From assembly GCA_036396915.1 (NCBI GenBank), contig DASWJX010000305.1:1-10011 (forward strand): a stretch of DNA of 10,011 bases, given 5' to 3'. Position numbers and translations under genes: made by a program. The stretch is from BM509 sp036396915 (GTDB lineage Bacteria > Desulfobacterota > Desulfuromonadia > Desulfuromonadales > Geopsychrobacteraceae). The notes below the pieces were generated by a model that was not told the DNA's origin, searched no databases, and saw nothing but the letters and a program-made list of their open reading frames with translations. Below are positions 1 through 6,438 of this stretch, in pieces (within the stretch, counting starts at the first letter, position 1; the number at the start of each line of letters is the position of its first letter).

Positions 1-1371
1 GAATTTGGCATATTCGCTGCCGTTGTGGCACTTCATGCATTCCCGGCTGCTGTCCGAGGAGAAGTCGCGGGTGAAGGGCTCGGCCGGATAGTCGGCGTGC
101 CCGGAAGCCGCCCACTGGGCCGCCAGGGTCGTCGCCGCAGCCGGGAACTTGCTGCTGGCGTGGGGGTCGTGGCAGACGGTGCAGGGGGTTTCATCGGCGG
201 CGTTGATGTTGTAGCCCTCGATCAGAACCGCGCCGAGCTCGTCGGTGAGACGGACATGGCTGTCGGTAATGATCCGGTCGGCGGGATCGACGGGGTTGAG
301 CAGCGCCCCGGTGGCCGGGTTGTGCACCTCCACTGCCGCCGAGGGGTTGGCGAAGGTGCCGGTTGCGGGATCGAAGGCATCCCGGTAGATGGCCGGATCG
401 AGCTCATAGCGGAAGGTGTCTTCGGAATCGGGTTCCGCGGCCTCGACGAAAAAGTCGGGTGCATTTTGGGCATTGGGAACCAGGAAGGCCTGGTGGCAGC
501 CGGTGCAGAGATTGAACTCGGCGGAATAGGCGGTCCGGAAATCGAAGACGCCGGGGGTGGCCGAGACGTTCAGGAATGTCGCCCCCTCACCCTTCAGGCC
601 GAGGTCGTGGGGATCGTGGCAGGTGCGGCACTGGACGACGCTGACGTTCTCGAAAGGTCCGACATTGCCCAGCTCCCGCACCATCTCGCCGAAACCGGTG
701 TTGATGGCGAACAGCTGCTGGAAGCCCTCGTCGGTGTGACACCGGGCACAGTCGGCGGTCATCATCGAGGTCCCCTCGATGCGCCCCGGGAAGTTCTTGT
801 CGGAGAAGGAGGCGGCGTGGCCGGTGTCGAGGGCCGCCGAATCCAGGAAGTTCTGCAGGATGTTGTTGGCAAGAGCGCCGAGATGATCGTGCTGGTCCTG
901 CGGCAGACCCCGGTGGCAGGTGCCGCAGGTATTGAAGTCGGGCCGCACGTTCGGAATCGGCCCGACGCCGAAGTGCTCGCCGCCGGCGCCGTGGCAGTCC
1001 TCGCAGGTCACCGCCGCCAGCCCTTCGGCCGGCACATTTTCGGCGGCAATCAAGGGCGCGATGGTGGAGCCGTCGCCGGTGGGATCGTGGCAGAGCAGGC
1101 ACTCGGCCGGGGAGGCGGCGTTGATGTGATCCTCATGCACGACATGTTTGCTCTGCAGTAAACCCTGCACCAGCTCGGCGCTGAAGGAGATGTCCTGATG
1201 ACAGCCGATGCAGGTGCCGCCGCCGACGAAGCTTCGCCCGGCGGCATCGCTGCCGAATTGCTGTTCCAGGGTGAGGGCCTCGCTGCCGCCGGAATCGCGA
1301 TTGCTGCCGCAGCCCCAGAGGGTGGCGGAAAGCAGTACTGCTAGAATCAGAACCGGAAATCGTCTTAACAT
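1..1371 (-). CDS. Multihaem c-type cytochrome, putative outer-membrane lipoprotein (3' end outside window)
   Basis: The reading frame starts at ATG 1371 and stays open for 457 codons to base 1, so the C-terminus is missing. GGAGG lies 6 nt before the ATG. The N-terminus has a lipoprotein signal (R3-R4, hydrophobic stretch, lipobox LWGC with C21 as lipidated Cys). Nine CxxCH haem-c motifs begin at C54, C91, C123, C149, C208, C248, C289, C397 and C445. Residues 294-396 lack haem motifs and may form a beta-rich or linker domain. Family knowledge: large lipoprotein multihaem cytochromes of Desulfuromonadota sit on the outer membrane and pass electrons to extracellular acceptors. Here the gene is last of three after a barrel and a decahaem cytochrome, which supports the terminal, surface-exposed role of a porin-cytochrome conduit (OmcB-like position). 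I cannot assign it to a named cytochrome, and the final haem count is unknown. Confidence 0.9.
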   Translation of the reverse strand, partial: MLRRFPVLILAVLLSATLWGCGSNRDSGGSEALTLEQQFGSDAAGRSFVGGGTCIGCHQDISFSAELVQGLLQSKHVVHEDHINAASPAECLLCHDPTGDGSTIAPLIAAENVPAEGLAAVTCEDCHGAGGEHFGVGPIPNVRPDFNTCGTCHRGLPQDQHDHLGALANNILQNFLDSAALDTGHAASFSDKNFPGRIEGTSMMTADCARCHTDEGFQQLFAINTGFGEMVRELGNVGPFENVSVVQCRTCHDPHDLGLKGEGATFLNVSATPGVFDFRTAYSAEFNLCTGCHQAFLVPNAQNAPDFFVEAAEPDSEDTFRYELDPAIYRDAFDPATGTFANPSAAVEVHNPATGALLNPVDPADRIITDSHVRLTDELGAVLIEGYNINAADETPCTVCHDPHASSKFPAAATTLAAQWAASGHADYPAEPFTRDFSSDSSRECMKCHNGSEYAKF

Positions 1372-1407
1372 GACTTGCCTCCTATCTTGATGGAATTCAT
1401 CCCTTGT

Positions 1408-2232
1408 TTATCGGAAATGACACTTTCTACAGGTCCGCCCGCCACTGGCCTTGTCCAGACGGCTGCTGATATCGCCCCAGTCCTTGGGGTGCGGATTGAT
1501 CCTCAGGCCACTCTTGTCGCTGTGGCAGCGCAGACAAACATCTCCATCGGGATGGCAGGCTTCGCAGGTCGCCAGATTCTTGCGGGCCTCGCGGGCATGA
1601 TTCCGCTGCCAATCGTGGGAGGTAAATACCGAGCCGGCATGACAGGACTGACACTGATCCTCCGTGAACAGGCCGTGTCTGGTTCCGGAAACGCTGATGT
1701 CGCTCCAGCCGCGGCGATGGGAGTCAAAGCCCAGGTCGTTGCGGTTGAAGGTGGCATGGCACTCGCTGCAGAATTTCGCTTCGTGGCAGCTGCTGCACAG
1801 CTGGGGATCGGTTCGGGCGGCGATCGGGTGAGACACCTGAAAATCGCCGCGATGAACATTCATCATGTTGTTGCCGAACGCCCCCTGTTCATCGGCGAAG
1901 CCCGCCTTATGGCATTCGAGGCAGAAGCTCTGCTCGTGGCAGGCCGCACAGTCGATACTGTTGCCCTTGGCGGCCGGACGGTGACTGAAGGCCCAGACCG
2001 GGCCGTGCGTGCTCAGCATCGGATAGTCCACCTCGTCGACAAACTCCTGTTCGTGACATGCCAGACAGATCTCTTTTTCCGGGACAATGCTGAAGGCGTC
2101 CTCGACATGACAGATGTCGCAGCCGACCCCTTCGATATAGGTGTTATGCTCAGTATGATTGAATGTGACAGCCAGCGCCGGGGCAACCCCCGTGGTCGCG
2201 AAGGCCAGGATGACGAAAAGAATACGAAGCAT
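1408..2232 (-). CDS. Periplasmic decahaem c-type cytochrome of a porin-cytochrome conduit
   Basis: The protein is 274 aa with a Sec signal peptide ending near A21 (PALA before VTF). Ten CxxCH motifs begin at C38, C56, C95, C104, C146, C155, C194, C223, C233 and C268, about one haem per 25 mature residues. Several are tight pairs about 9-10 residues apart (95/104, 146/155, 223/233). Many further His residues (H26, H29, H76, H84, H127, H135) could be distal ligands for bis-His haems. The ATG is preceded by AAGGAGGT at ideal distance, and the barrel gene stops 15 bp upstream. Ten haems in a small soluble protein encoded next to a porin is the MtrA/OmaB role: a haem wire inside or below the barrel that links periplasmic donors to the surface cytochrome. 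The role is inferred from motif count and order. It is shorter than MtrA of Shewanella, so I give no symbol. Confidence 0.93.
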   Translation of the reverse strand: MLRILFVILAFATTGVAPALAVTFNHTEHNTYIEGVGCDICHVEDAFSIVPEKEICLACHEQEFVDEVDYPMLSTHGPVWAFSHRPAAKGNSIDCAACHEQSFCLECHKAGFADEQGAFGNNMMNVHRGDFQVSHPIAARTDPQLCSSCHEAKFCSECHATFNRNDLGFDSHRRGWSDISVSGTRHGLFTEDQCQSCHAGSVFTSHDWQRNHAREARKNLATCEACHPDGDVCLRCHSDKSGLRINPHPKDWGDISSRLDKASGGRTCRKCHFR

Positions 2233-2247
2233 TCTGTACCTCCTTAG

Positions 2248-3480
2248 CTAAAAAAGAATATTCAGGCGTACGCGACCGCGAAAGTACTCATCCCAGAGAT
2301 CGCTTTCGACATACTCGACCTTTCCCTGCACATTGATCTTGCTGGAAATGTAGGTCGTGGCATCAACCCAGTAACGCTGGCTGGTCGTATCATCGACACG
2401 GGTACCGGTGCCGTCGGCGATGAAGCCGAGTTCCCGCTCCAGCACATCGACATGCAGGCCGGCGCCGGCTTCGCATTTGGGAGTGAACAGATAAGCGGCG
2501 TGGAGCTTGACACCGGCCAGGTCTTGGCCGTCATCGTCGCTGCGGTAGGTTCCCACCAGGTAACCGGAGAACTTTTTCGTCCGCAGCTTTTCAAGGCCCG
2601 CCTCCAGCACATCCGCGTCATCCACGCTTTCGTAGAATTCCCGGATATAGCGCCCGAAGGCCGTCAAGCCCTGACCGAGCCGGTAGTTCGCCTCCAGCAA
2701 GGCCTCCTGATATTCATCGACCGCGAATACGGAAAAGATCGATGTCGAGGAAAACACCGGCAGAGAATAGAGATATTCAGCCCTGAGCGACCAGTCGGTC
2801 CCCGGCCGATAGCTGCCGCCCAGCAGAAAATAGGTGACTTCCTCGGTCAGCCAGCTGAACTGGGTCTCACTGTAGAGATTCCCCTGTGCCAGGGCATAAT
2901 CGAGATCGAGGCCGAACAGTTCGTGGGAAAGGTCGCCCTGGTCCCACTTCTGCAGATACGAGAAGCCGAAATCCAGCGACCCCAAAAATCGGCCGGAAAG
3001 CTCGGCACCGACAATCATGTCGTCGGCGTGGTAGCCGTCGTAGAAGGTGGTGTCCCCGCCGCCGAAAACCGCCAGGCTGAGCGGACCCAGATTCTGGTAA
3101 TCGAGATAGATGCCGTCCATCAGACTGGCGCCGGCCGTGGTGGCAATAAACTGCCGACCCAGCTTCAGGTCGAGATTTTTGAGGAGATCGCGCTTTTCCA
3201 GATAGGCATAATAAAGCCTGGAATCCGCATCGACCTCGCTGTTGAGGTCGTCAGACAAGCGACCGAAACCGCGAAAATTCCACCCCTCTTCGGCAATGTC
3301 GCTGACGTTCAGATTCAGGTACTGATAAAGCGGGACCGCCGTTTCTTCTTCAGCGGTGTCGAACCACTCCAGAACCGTACTGGCGCGGCCCGACACCGTG
3401 ACCGCCCGTGCTTGCGAAGCGAACCCGACGACCAGACACAACGTGACCAGCGGCAGGGTTATCTTCAGCCACCTCTTCAT
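2248..3480 (-). CDS. Outer-membrane beta-barrel (porin) protein of a porin-cytochrome conduit
   Basis: I chose ATG 3480 over the upstream in-frame start at 3525 because AAGGAGG lies just before it and a clean signal peptide follows (MKRWLK, hydrophobic core, ASQARA cleavage near residue 26). The product is 410 aa. The mature chain shows alternating polar/hydrophobic beta-strand patterns, many aromatic residues, Gly/Asp-rich turns and a terminal Phe (RLNILF), the usual recognition end of outer-membrane barrels. No haem motif is present. It is the first gene of the operon, followed after 15 bp by the decahaem cytochrome and then by the lipoprotein cytochrome. Known conduits (MtrCAB, OmbB-OmaB-OmcB, Ext clusters) use such a barrel to sheath the periplasmic cytochrome across the outer membrane. 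The barrel call is strong. The sheath role comes from context; a general porin would look similar. Confidence 0.85.
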   Translation of the reverse strand: MKRWLKITLPLVTLCLVVGFASQARAVTVSGRASTVLEWFDTAEEETAVPLYQYLNLNVSDIAEEGWNFRGFGRLSDDLNSEVDADSRLYYAYLEKRDLLKNLDLKLGRQFIATTAGASLMDGIYLDYQNLGPLSLAVFGGGDTTFYDGYHADDMIVGAELSGRFLGSLDFGFSYLQKWDQGDLSHELFGLDLDYALAQGNLYSETQFSWLTEEVTYFLLGGSYRPGTDWSLRAEYLYSLPVFSSTSIFSVFAVDEYQEALLEANYRLGQGLTAFGRYIREFYESVDDADVLEAGLEKLRTKKFSGYLVGTYRSDDDGQDLAGVKLHAAYLFTPKCEAGAGLHVDVLERELGFIADGTGTRVDDTTSQRYWVDATTYISSKINVQGKVEYVESDLWDEYFRGRVRLNILF

Positions 3481-3485
3481 ACATG

Positions 3486-3492
3486 CCTCCTT
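3486..3492 (-). promoter_or_regulatory. Ribosome binding site fixing the porin start
   Basis: On the minus strand this reads AAGGAGG, 5 nt before ATG 3480. The in-frame upstream start at 3525 has no comparable site and would put an unlikely cysteine-rich stretch ahead of the signal peptide, so 3480 is the start. Confidence 0.8.
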
Positions 3493-3630
3493 CCCGGATA
3501 ACCGACCAGTGCGACAACAACTCAATTTTCACAACACATTTGTACACGGCAACCTGAAACTGCACTCCGCAGACAGATCCTCCTTTCAGAAACAGCTTGC
3601 GCGCGAAGGGAGATAAATCCGTTCAAGCCT

Positions 3631-3832
3631 CAAGCGGAACAACCTGTCAGAGATTTTGACATTTGATAGATTCCTGGGGCGGAAAAAACAGGGGCAAGGA
3701 GAGTTTGTCTCCTACCACAGCAACAACGAAACAACACAAACAGACCGGGCGAGCGGAACCCGGATAGATCATCGCTGAACAACATTATGAACGGTATCAA
3801 ACAACTACGGCATTGCAAGCGGCTCAACCTGT
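3631..3832. repeat. Two-copy 17-bp direct repeat upstream of the cytochrome operon
   Basis: CAAGCGGAACAACCTGT at 3631-3647 recurs as CAAGCGGCTCAACCTGT at 3816-3832, identical at 15 of 17 positions and 185 bp apart. The first copy overlaps the inverted repeat TGTCA-N7-TGACA at 3645-3661. Paired sites at this distance could be regulator binding sites for looping or an activator, but no known family motif is recognised. Confidence 0.45.
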
Positions 3833-3890
3833 TTTAGGATCATCTTTTTGCACGTAGCTCGCGGCCCGGCTGGCGGGACCGCTCGTCGAA

Positions 3891-3922
3891 AAAAAGAGCC
3901 CGGCTTTTGCCGGGCTCTTTTT
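3891..3922. terminator. Strong bidirectional intrinsic terminator
   Basis: This is a perfect 14-bp inverted repeat (3891-3904 and 3909-3922) with a TTTT loop. A GC-rich core (GAGCCCGGC / GCCGGGCTC) is flanked by A5 on one side and T5 on the other, so it can act in both directions. On the minus strand it would end the lysE-MFS transcript coming from 4181 and insulate the cytochrome operon. No plus-strand gene is visible before it. Confidence 0.85.
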
Positions 3923-3945
3923 CTCTTCATAATTCATGTTGTTTT

Positions 3946-4115
3946 GTAACTATTCAGTGCCCTACCCAATATCGTCATCCCCGAGTGGTTTTGTCGGGGA
4001 TCCAGTGGGAAATCTGGATTCCGGCCAAAAACATGCCGGAATGACGGCGTACGGGTGCCTTCAGCCACGATCATTCGCCGCTCAAGCTGGTCCCACAGGG
4101 GCGCTGAATAGTTAC
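3946..4115. repeat. Composite 170-bp intergenic repeat element with terminal inverted repeats (MITE/REP-like)
   Basis: The outer arms GTAACTATTCAGTGCCC (3946-3962) and the complement of 4099-4115 match at 16 of 17 positions. Inside, 3973-4005 and 4014-4046 form a second inverted repeat of 33-bp arms (25 of 33 matching) with CGTCAT/ATGACG ends and inner GATCCAG/CTGGATT, a pattern like the dispersed palindromic repeats common between proteobacterial genes. A third imperfect palindrome lies about 4062-4092. Loosely similar T-rich flanks (TTGTTTT left, TTGCTTTT right) might be a worn target duplication. No transposase is encoded, so any mobility would need help in trans. Confidence 0.7.
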
Positions 4116-4133
4116 GTTGCTTTTAGCTCTTCG

Positions 4134-4144
4134 CCCCCCCCCCC
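4134..4144. repeat. Homopolymer tract of 11 C
   Basis: Eleven consecutive C residues lie 36 bp beyond the MFS stop codon and just outside the repeat element. It is intergenic, so slippage here would not shift a reading frame. Such tracts are also places where sequence length is often wrong. Confidence 0.9.
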
Positions 4145-4180
4145 GCCAGATCGACAGAAGGTGGCAAGCGGGGCGGAGGA

Positions 4181-5422
4181 TCATGCTGCCCGTCTGGCTT
4201 TCGCTTGAGGGCCGGGCAGGAAAAGCGCAAACAGGATGGCCGCCGCCGTCAATCCGGCCGAGCAAAGATAACTGGTGACAAAACTGCCGCTCGCCTCGGC
4301 GATCAGCCCGGCGGCGCCCGGCCCTACGGTCTGGCCGACGGCGAAGAAGAAGGTGACGACCGAGAAGGCTGCCGCCGCCTTGGACAGGCCCATGTAATCG
4401 GAAACGGCAGCCGCCATGATCGTCGGAATGGCCCAGGCCGCCAGACCGTACAGGACCACGGAAGCGAGCAGGGCAGCGGTGCCAAACCCTGAACCGGCCA
4501 GCAGGTAGGCCAGGGTCTGCACGGCGAAAGCCGCCATCAGCCCCCCCTTGCGGCCGATCCGGTCGGACAGCATGCCGAACGATACGCCGGAAAACAGACT
4601 GAAGAAACCGACCCAGGACCAGAACATCCCGGCTGTCGTTTCGGAAAAATTAAAATCCACCACCATGGTTGTGACGATAAAGGTGCCATAGACCATGTAG
4701 GTCGCGCCGAACACCAGATACAACAGCCCCAGGTGGAGGATGATCCGGCCGCTGTCGGCCGCCTGGTGAGCGGTCAGGGCTTCGGTATCCAGAGCCGTTC
4801 TGCTCCCCGCCGGCGCAAGCCCCATATCCGCCGGGTCGTTGCGCAACAGGCAGGCGGCGATGCCGGCGATACCGACCGAAATCAGCCCCAGCGATATCCA
4901 GCCGATCCGCCAGCCCTGGACAGGGTACAGCCGGTTGAGCCACGGAACAAAAAAACCGGAGAAGATAATCGCCGCGCCATTACCCACCACCATCAGCCCC
5001 GCCGCCCGTCCCCGCCGTTCGCGGCGGAACCAGTGGGAGACCAGTACCATGACCGGAATGTTGGCCAGACCGCTGCCGATGCCGGTCAGGGTATAGAGCA
5101 CCAGAGCAACAACAAAACCGCGGCTCTGCGAAATCCCCAACATACAGCAGGCAATCAGCAGCAGCCCGCAGGTGATCGTCAGGCGGGGCTTGAAACGCCG
5201 GATCGCCAGCGGCGCCAGGGCGACGGCCAGCAGGTAGCCGGCAAAATTCCCGGTGCTGACATAGCCCATCTGGTCGTAAGCCAGCCCCAGCCCTTCGCGC
5301 ATGGCGGGCAGCAGCATCCCGTAGGCAAAGCGGGCCAACCCCAGGCAGGCGAAGAGGATCAATATCCCGCAGCAGACGATAACCCAGCCGTAGTGAAATT
5401 TCAGCTTGCTGTTCAACGACAT
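4181..5422 (-). CDS. MFS transporter, YbfB/YjiJ-like
   Basis: The protein is 413 aa from ATG 5422. An in-frame TTG at 5467 would add 15 polar residues without a ribosome site and was not used; the ATG itself has only a weak GAAGG about 10 nt upstream. About twelve hydrophobic segments are visible. The N-terminus has HYGWVIV and a LARFAYGMLLP segment typical of YbfB/YjiJ-type MFS proteins. MFS loop signatures are HWFRRERRGRAAG (residues 130-142) and SDRIGRKGG (286-294). The family acts in the inner membrane; substrates are mostly unknown and none can be inferred here. It follows the LysE-type gene by 53 bp on the same strand with no terminator between, so they are probably co-transcribed and end at the hairpin 3891-3922. 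Confidence 0.88.
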   Translation of the reverse strand: MSLNSKLKFHYGWVIVCCGILILFACLGLARFAYGMLLPAMREGLGLAYDQMGYVSTGNFAGYLLAVALAPLAIRRFKPRLTITCGLLLIACCMLGISQSRGFVVALVLYTLTGIGSGLANIPVMVLVSHWFRRERRGRAAGLMVVGNGAAIIFSGFFVPWLNRLYPVQGWRIGWISLGLISVGIAGIAACLLRNDPADMGLAPAGSRTALDTEALTAHQAADSGRIILHLGLLYLVFGATYMVYGTFIVTTMVVDFNFSETTAGMFWSWVGFFSLFSGVSFGMLSDRIGRKGGLMAAFAVQTLAYLLAGSGFGTAALLASVVLYGLAAWAIPTIMAAAVSDYMGLSKAAAAFSVVTFFFAVGQTVGPGAAGLIAEASGSFVTSYLCSAGLTAAAILFALFLPGPQAKARRAA

Positions 5423-5475
5423 GACTGTTCGGCCTTCATTACATTGCGGATCGGGCTTCGGTAACAATCCGTTGC

Positions 5476-6105
5476 TCAGCGATCAAACGCCAGCTTGAGC
5501 CCGAGCAGCATCAGAATCGAACCGGACAGGCCATCAAAAAATCTGCCCGTTTTCCCCTGCAACATCCAGTATTGCGCCTGCCCGACCAGCAGGGCCAGGG
5601 CGGTCTGCCAGGTCATGGCAATCAGAAAATGGTATCCGGCCAGCAGCAGCGACTGCTGCAGTGCCGACCGCCCCGGATCGATGAACTGGGGCAGGAAGGC
5701 CATATAAAAAACGATGGTTTTCGGATTGAGGACATTGCTGAGAAAGCCTTCGAGAAAAGATCTCCGCGGCCGGAAACCGGACCCGGCCGCACTGCCGGAA
5801 TGCGCCGTCCCGTCCGTGCCGGAGAACGCTTTGCGCAGGTTGATGCTGCCCAGCCAGATCAGATAGCCGGCCCCGGCGAATTTAAGCAGACCGAAGGCGA
5901 TGGCCGACTGGAGAAGAATCAGCGAGATGCCGACGGCGGAAAGCGTGGCATGAACAAACAGCCCGCTGCAGATACCGAAGCTGCTGACCGTCCCGTCGCG
6001 AAAGCCGCCGCGCGTGGTGTTGCGGATCACCAGCAGGGTATCGACCCCCGGCGTCAGGGTCAGCAGGATGACGGCCGGCAGGTAGGTCCAAAGCTGATTT
6101 TCCAT
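5476..6105 (-). CDS. LysE/RhtB family amino-acid exporter
   Basis: The protein is 209 aa from ATG 6105, which has GGAG 7 nt upstream; a GTG at 6123 in frame is less likely. It shows the family layout of about six membrane segments. The early motif TLTPGVDTLLVIRNT (P19, G20, D22) is followed by a Gly/Arg loop (RGGFRDG), and the second half has NPKTIVFYMAFLPQF (N127-P128), the conserved second half-motif. Length is normal for LysE/RhtB proteins, which export amino acids or small metabolites across the inner membrane. The substrate cannot be told from sequence. It is the first gene of a probable two-exporter operon. Its promoter must lie in or next to the plus-strand remnant at 6134-6418, and a 19-bp perfect palindrome lies 45 bp upstream of the start. 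Confidence 0.9.
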   Translation of the reverse strand: MENQLWTYLPAVILLTLTPGVDTLLVIRNTTRGGFRDGTVSSFGICSGLFVHATLSAVGISLILLQSAIAFGLLKFAGAGYLIWLGSINLRKAFSGTDGTAHSGSAAGSGFRPRRSFLEGFLSNVLNPKTIVFYMAFLPQFIDPGRSALQQSLLLAGYHFLIAMTWQTALALLVGQAQYWMLQGKTGRFFDGLSGSILMLLGLKLAFDR

Positions 6106-6133
6106 CCGGCAACTCCGCGCCACTGTTTACAAA

Positions 6134-6418
6134 ATGAGGTTATCATGCCACGAAAGCCGGGCTTTCGTCACGGCGGTATTTGATCGAGCGGAACAGGTCG
6201 TCAGCGCCGCTGCGACCGTCAGCGAAGCCGACGGCGAGTTCGTCCTGCTCGTCAATCCGGACATTTACAACCTGGTGGCTTTCGCAGCAGGCCATGAGCC
6301 GGCCTGTACGACCGGCGACTACCGCGTGGTCGCCTCGACCATCGACAAAGCGACGCAGGCATTCGACGTCACCCTGCCCGACGCAACGGTCGTCACTCAG
6401 AATTTCAGCTTCGATTAG
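6134..6418 (+). pseudogene. Probable 3' remnant of a carboxypeptidase-regulatory-like (beta-sandwich) protein gene
   Basis: The frame encodes 94 aa from ATG 6134, with no ribosome site and no signal peptide. From about residue 20 it reads like one beta-sandwich repeat of the carboxypeptidase regulatory-like type: ADGEF VLLVNP, then IYNLVAFAAGHEPA, then a closing strand (VTQNFSFD). Such domains usually end larger secreted proteins or lipoproteins, for example DUF4382-type proteins common in Geobacter relatives. The stop is followed 27 bp later by a strong terminator, as for a real gene end, while the 5' part is replaced by the lysE-type gene only 28 bp away. I therefore read it as a truncated gene end. 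A small intact gene is the alternative. Family assignment is by eye. Confidence 0.5.
6150..6168. promoter_or_regulatory. Perfect 19-bp palindrome upstream of the lysE-type gene
   Basis: ACGAAAGCC, a single G, then GGCTTTCGT. The site is 45 bp upstream of the LysE-type start, where an operator would be expected. No T-tract follows on either strand, so it is not a simple terminator. It also lies at the 5' edge of the truncated plus-strand remnant, so it may instead mark a rearrangement scar. Confidence 0.4.
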
Positions 6419-6438
6419 CAGAACCCCCGGGATAGTTT

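Larger units (their letters stand above)
3481..3890 (-). other. Long gene-free upstream region of the cytochrome operon
   Basis: About 410 bp separate the porin start from the terminator at 3891. I see no credible coding frame: a 65-codon minus frame at 3630-3827 has no ribosome site and a Cys/Arg-rich, low-information product. The stretch contains a 17-bp repeat in two copies, an inverted repeat TGTCA-N7-TGACA (3645-3661), a perfect 6-bp hairpin AGGAGA-N5-TCTCCT (3697-3713) and CCGGG/CCCGG arms near 3745-3763. The only good -10-like hexamer noticed is CATAAT (minus strand, 3789-3784), with no matching -35. I looked for the conserved core of GEMM-type cyclic dinucleotide riboswitches, common before Geobacter cytochrome genes, and did not find it. 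The promoter is therefore not located; a long regulated leader is plausible. Confidence 0.5.

Noticed and set aside
25..1161. A 378-codon open frame on the plus strand
   Set aside because: It is the antisense shadow of the multihaem cytochrome, whose minus frame has a start, ribosome site, lipobox and nine CxxCH motifs.
1375..2247. A 290-codon plus-strand frame across the decahaem gene
   Set aside because: It mirrors the decahaem cytochrome; the minus frame has a signal peptide and ten haem motifs.
2452..3501. A 349-codon plus-strand frame across the barrel gene
   Set aside because: It has no ribosome site and no recognisable family; it is a shadow of the porin gene.
3630..3827. A 65-codon minus frame in the leader of the cytochrome operon
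   Set aside because: It has no ribosome site, an implausible Cys/Arg-rich composition, and overlaps the repeats; treated as noncoding.
3481..3890. GEMM-type riboswitch before the cytochrome operon
   Set aside because: Such riboswitches are common before Geobacter cytochrome genes, but I could not find the conserved core on the minus strand.
3936..4208. A 90-codon plus frame over the repeat element
   Set aside because: It runs through the inverted repeats and the poly-C tract, and lacks a ribosome site.
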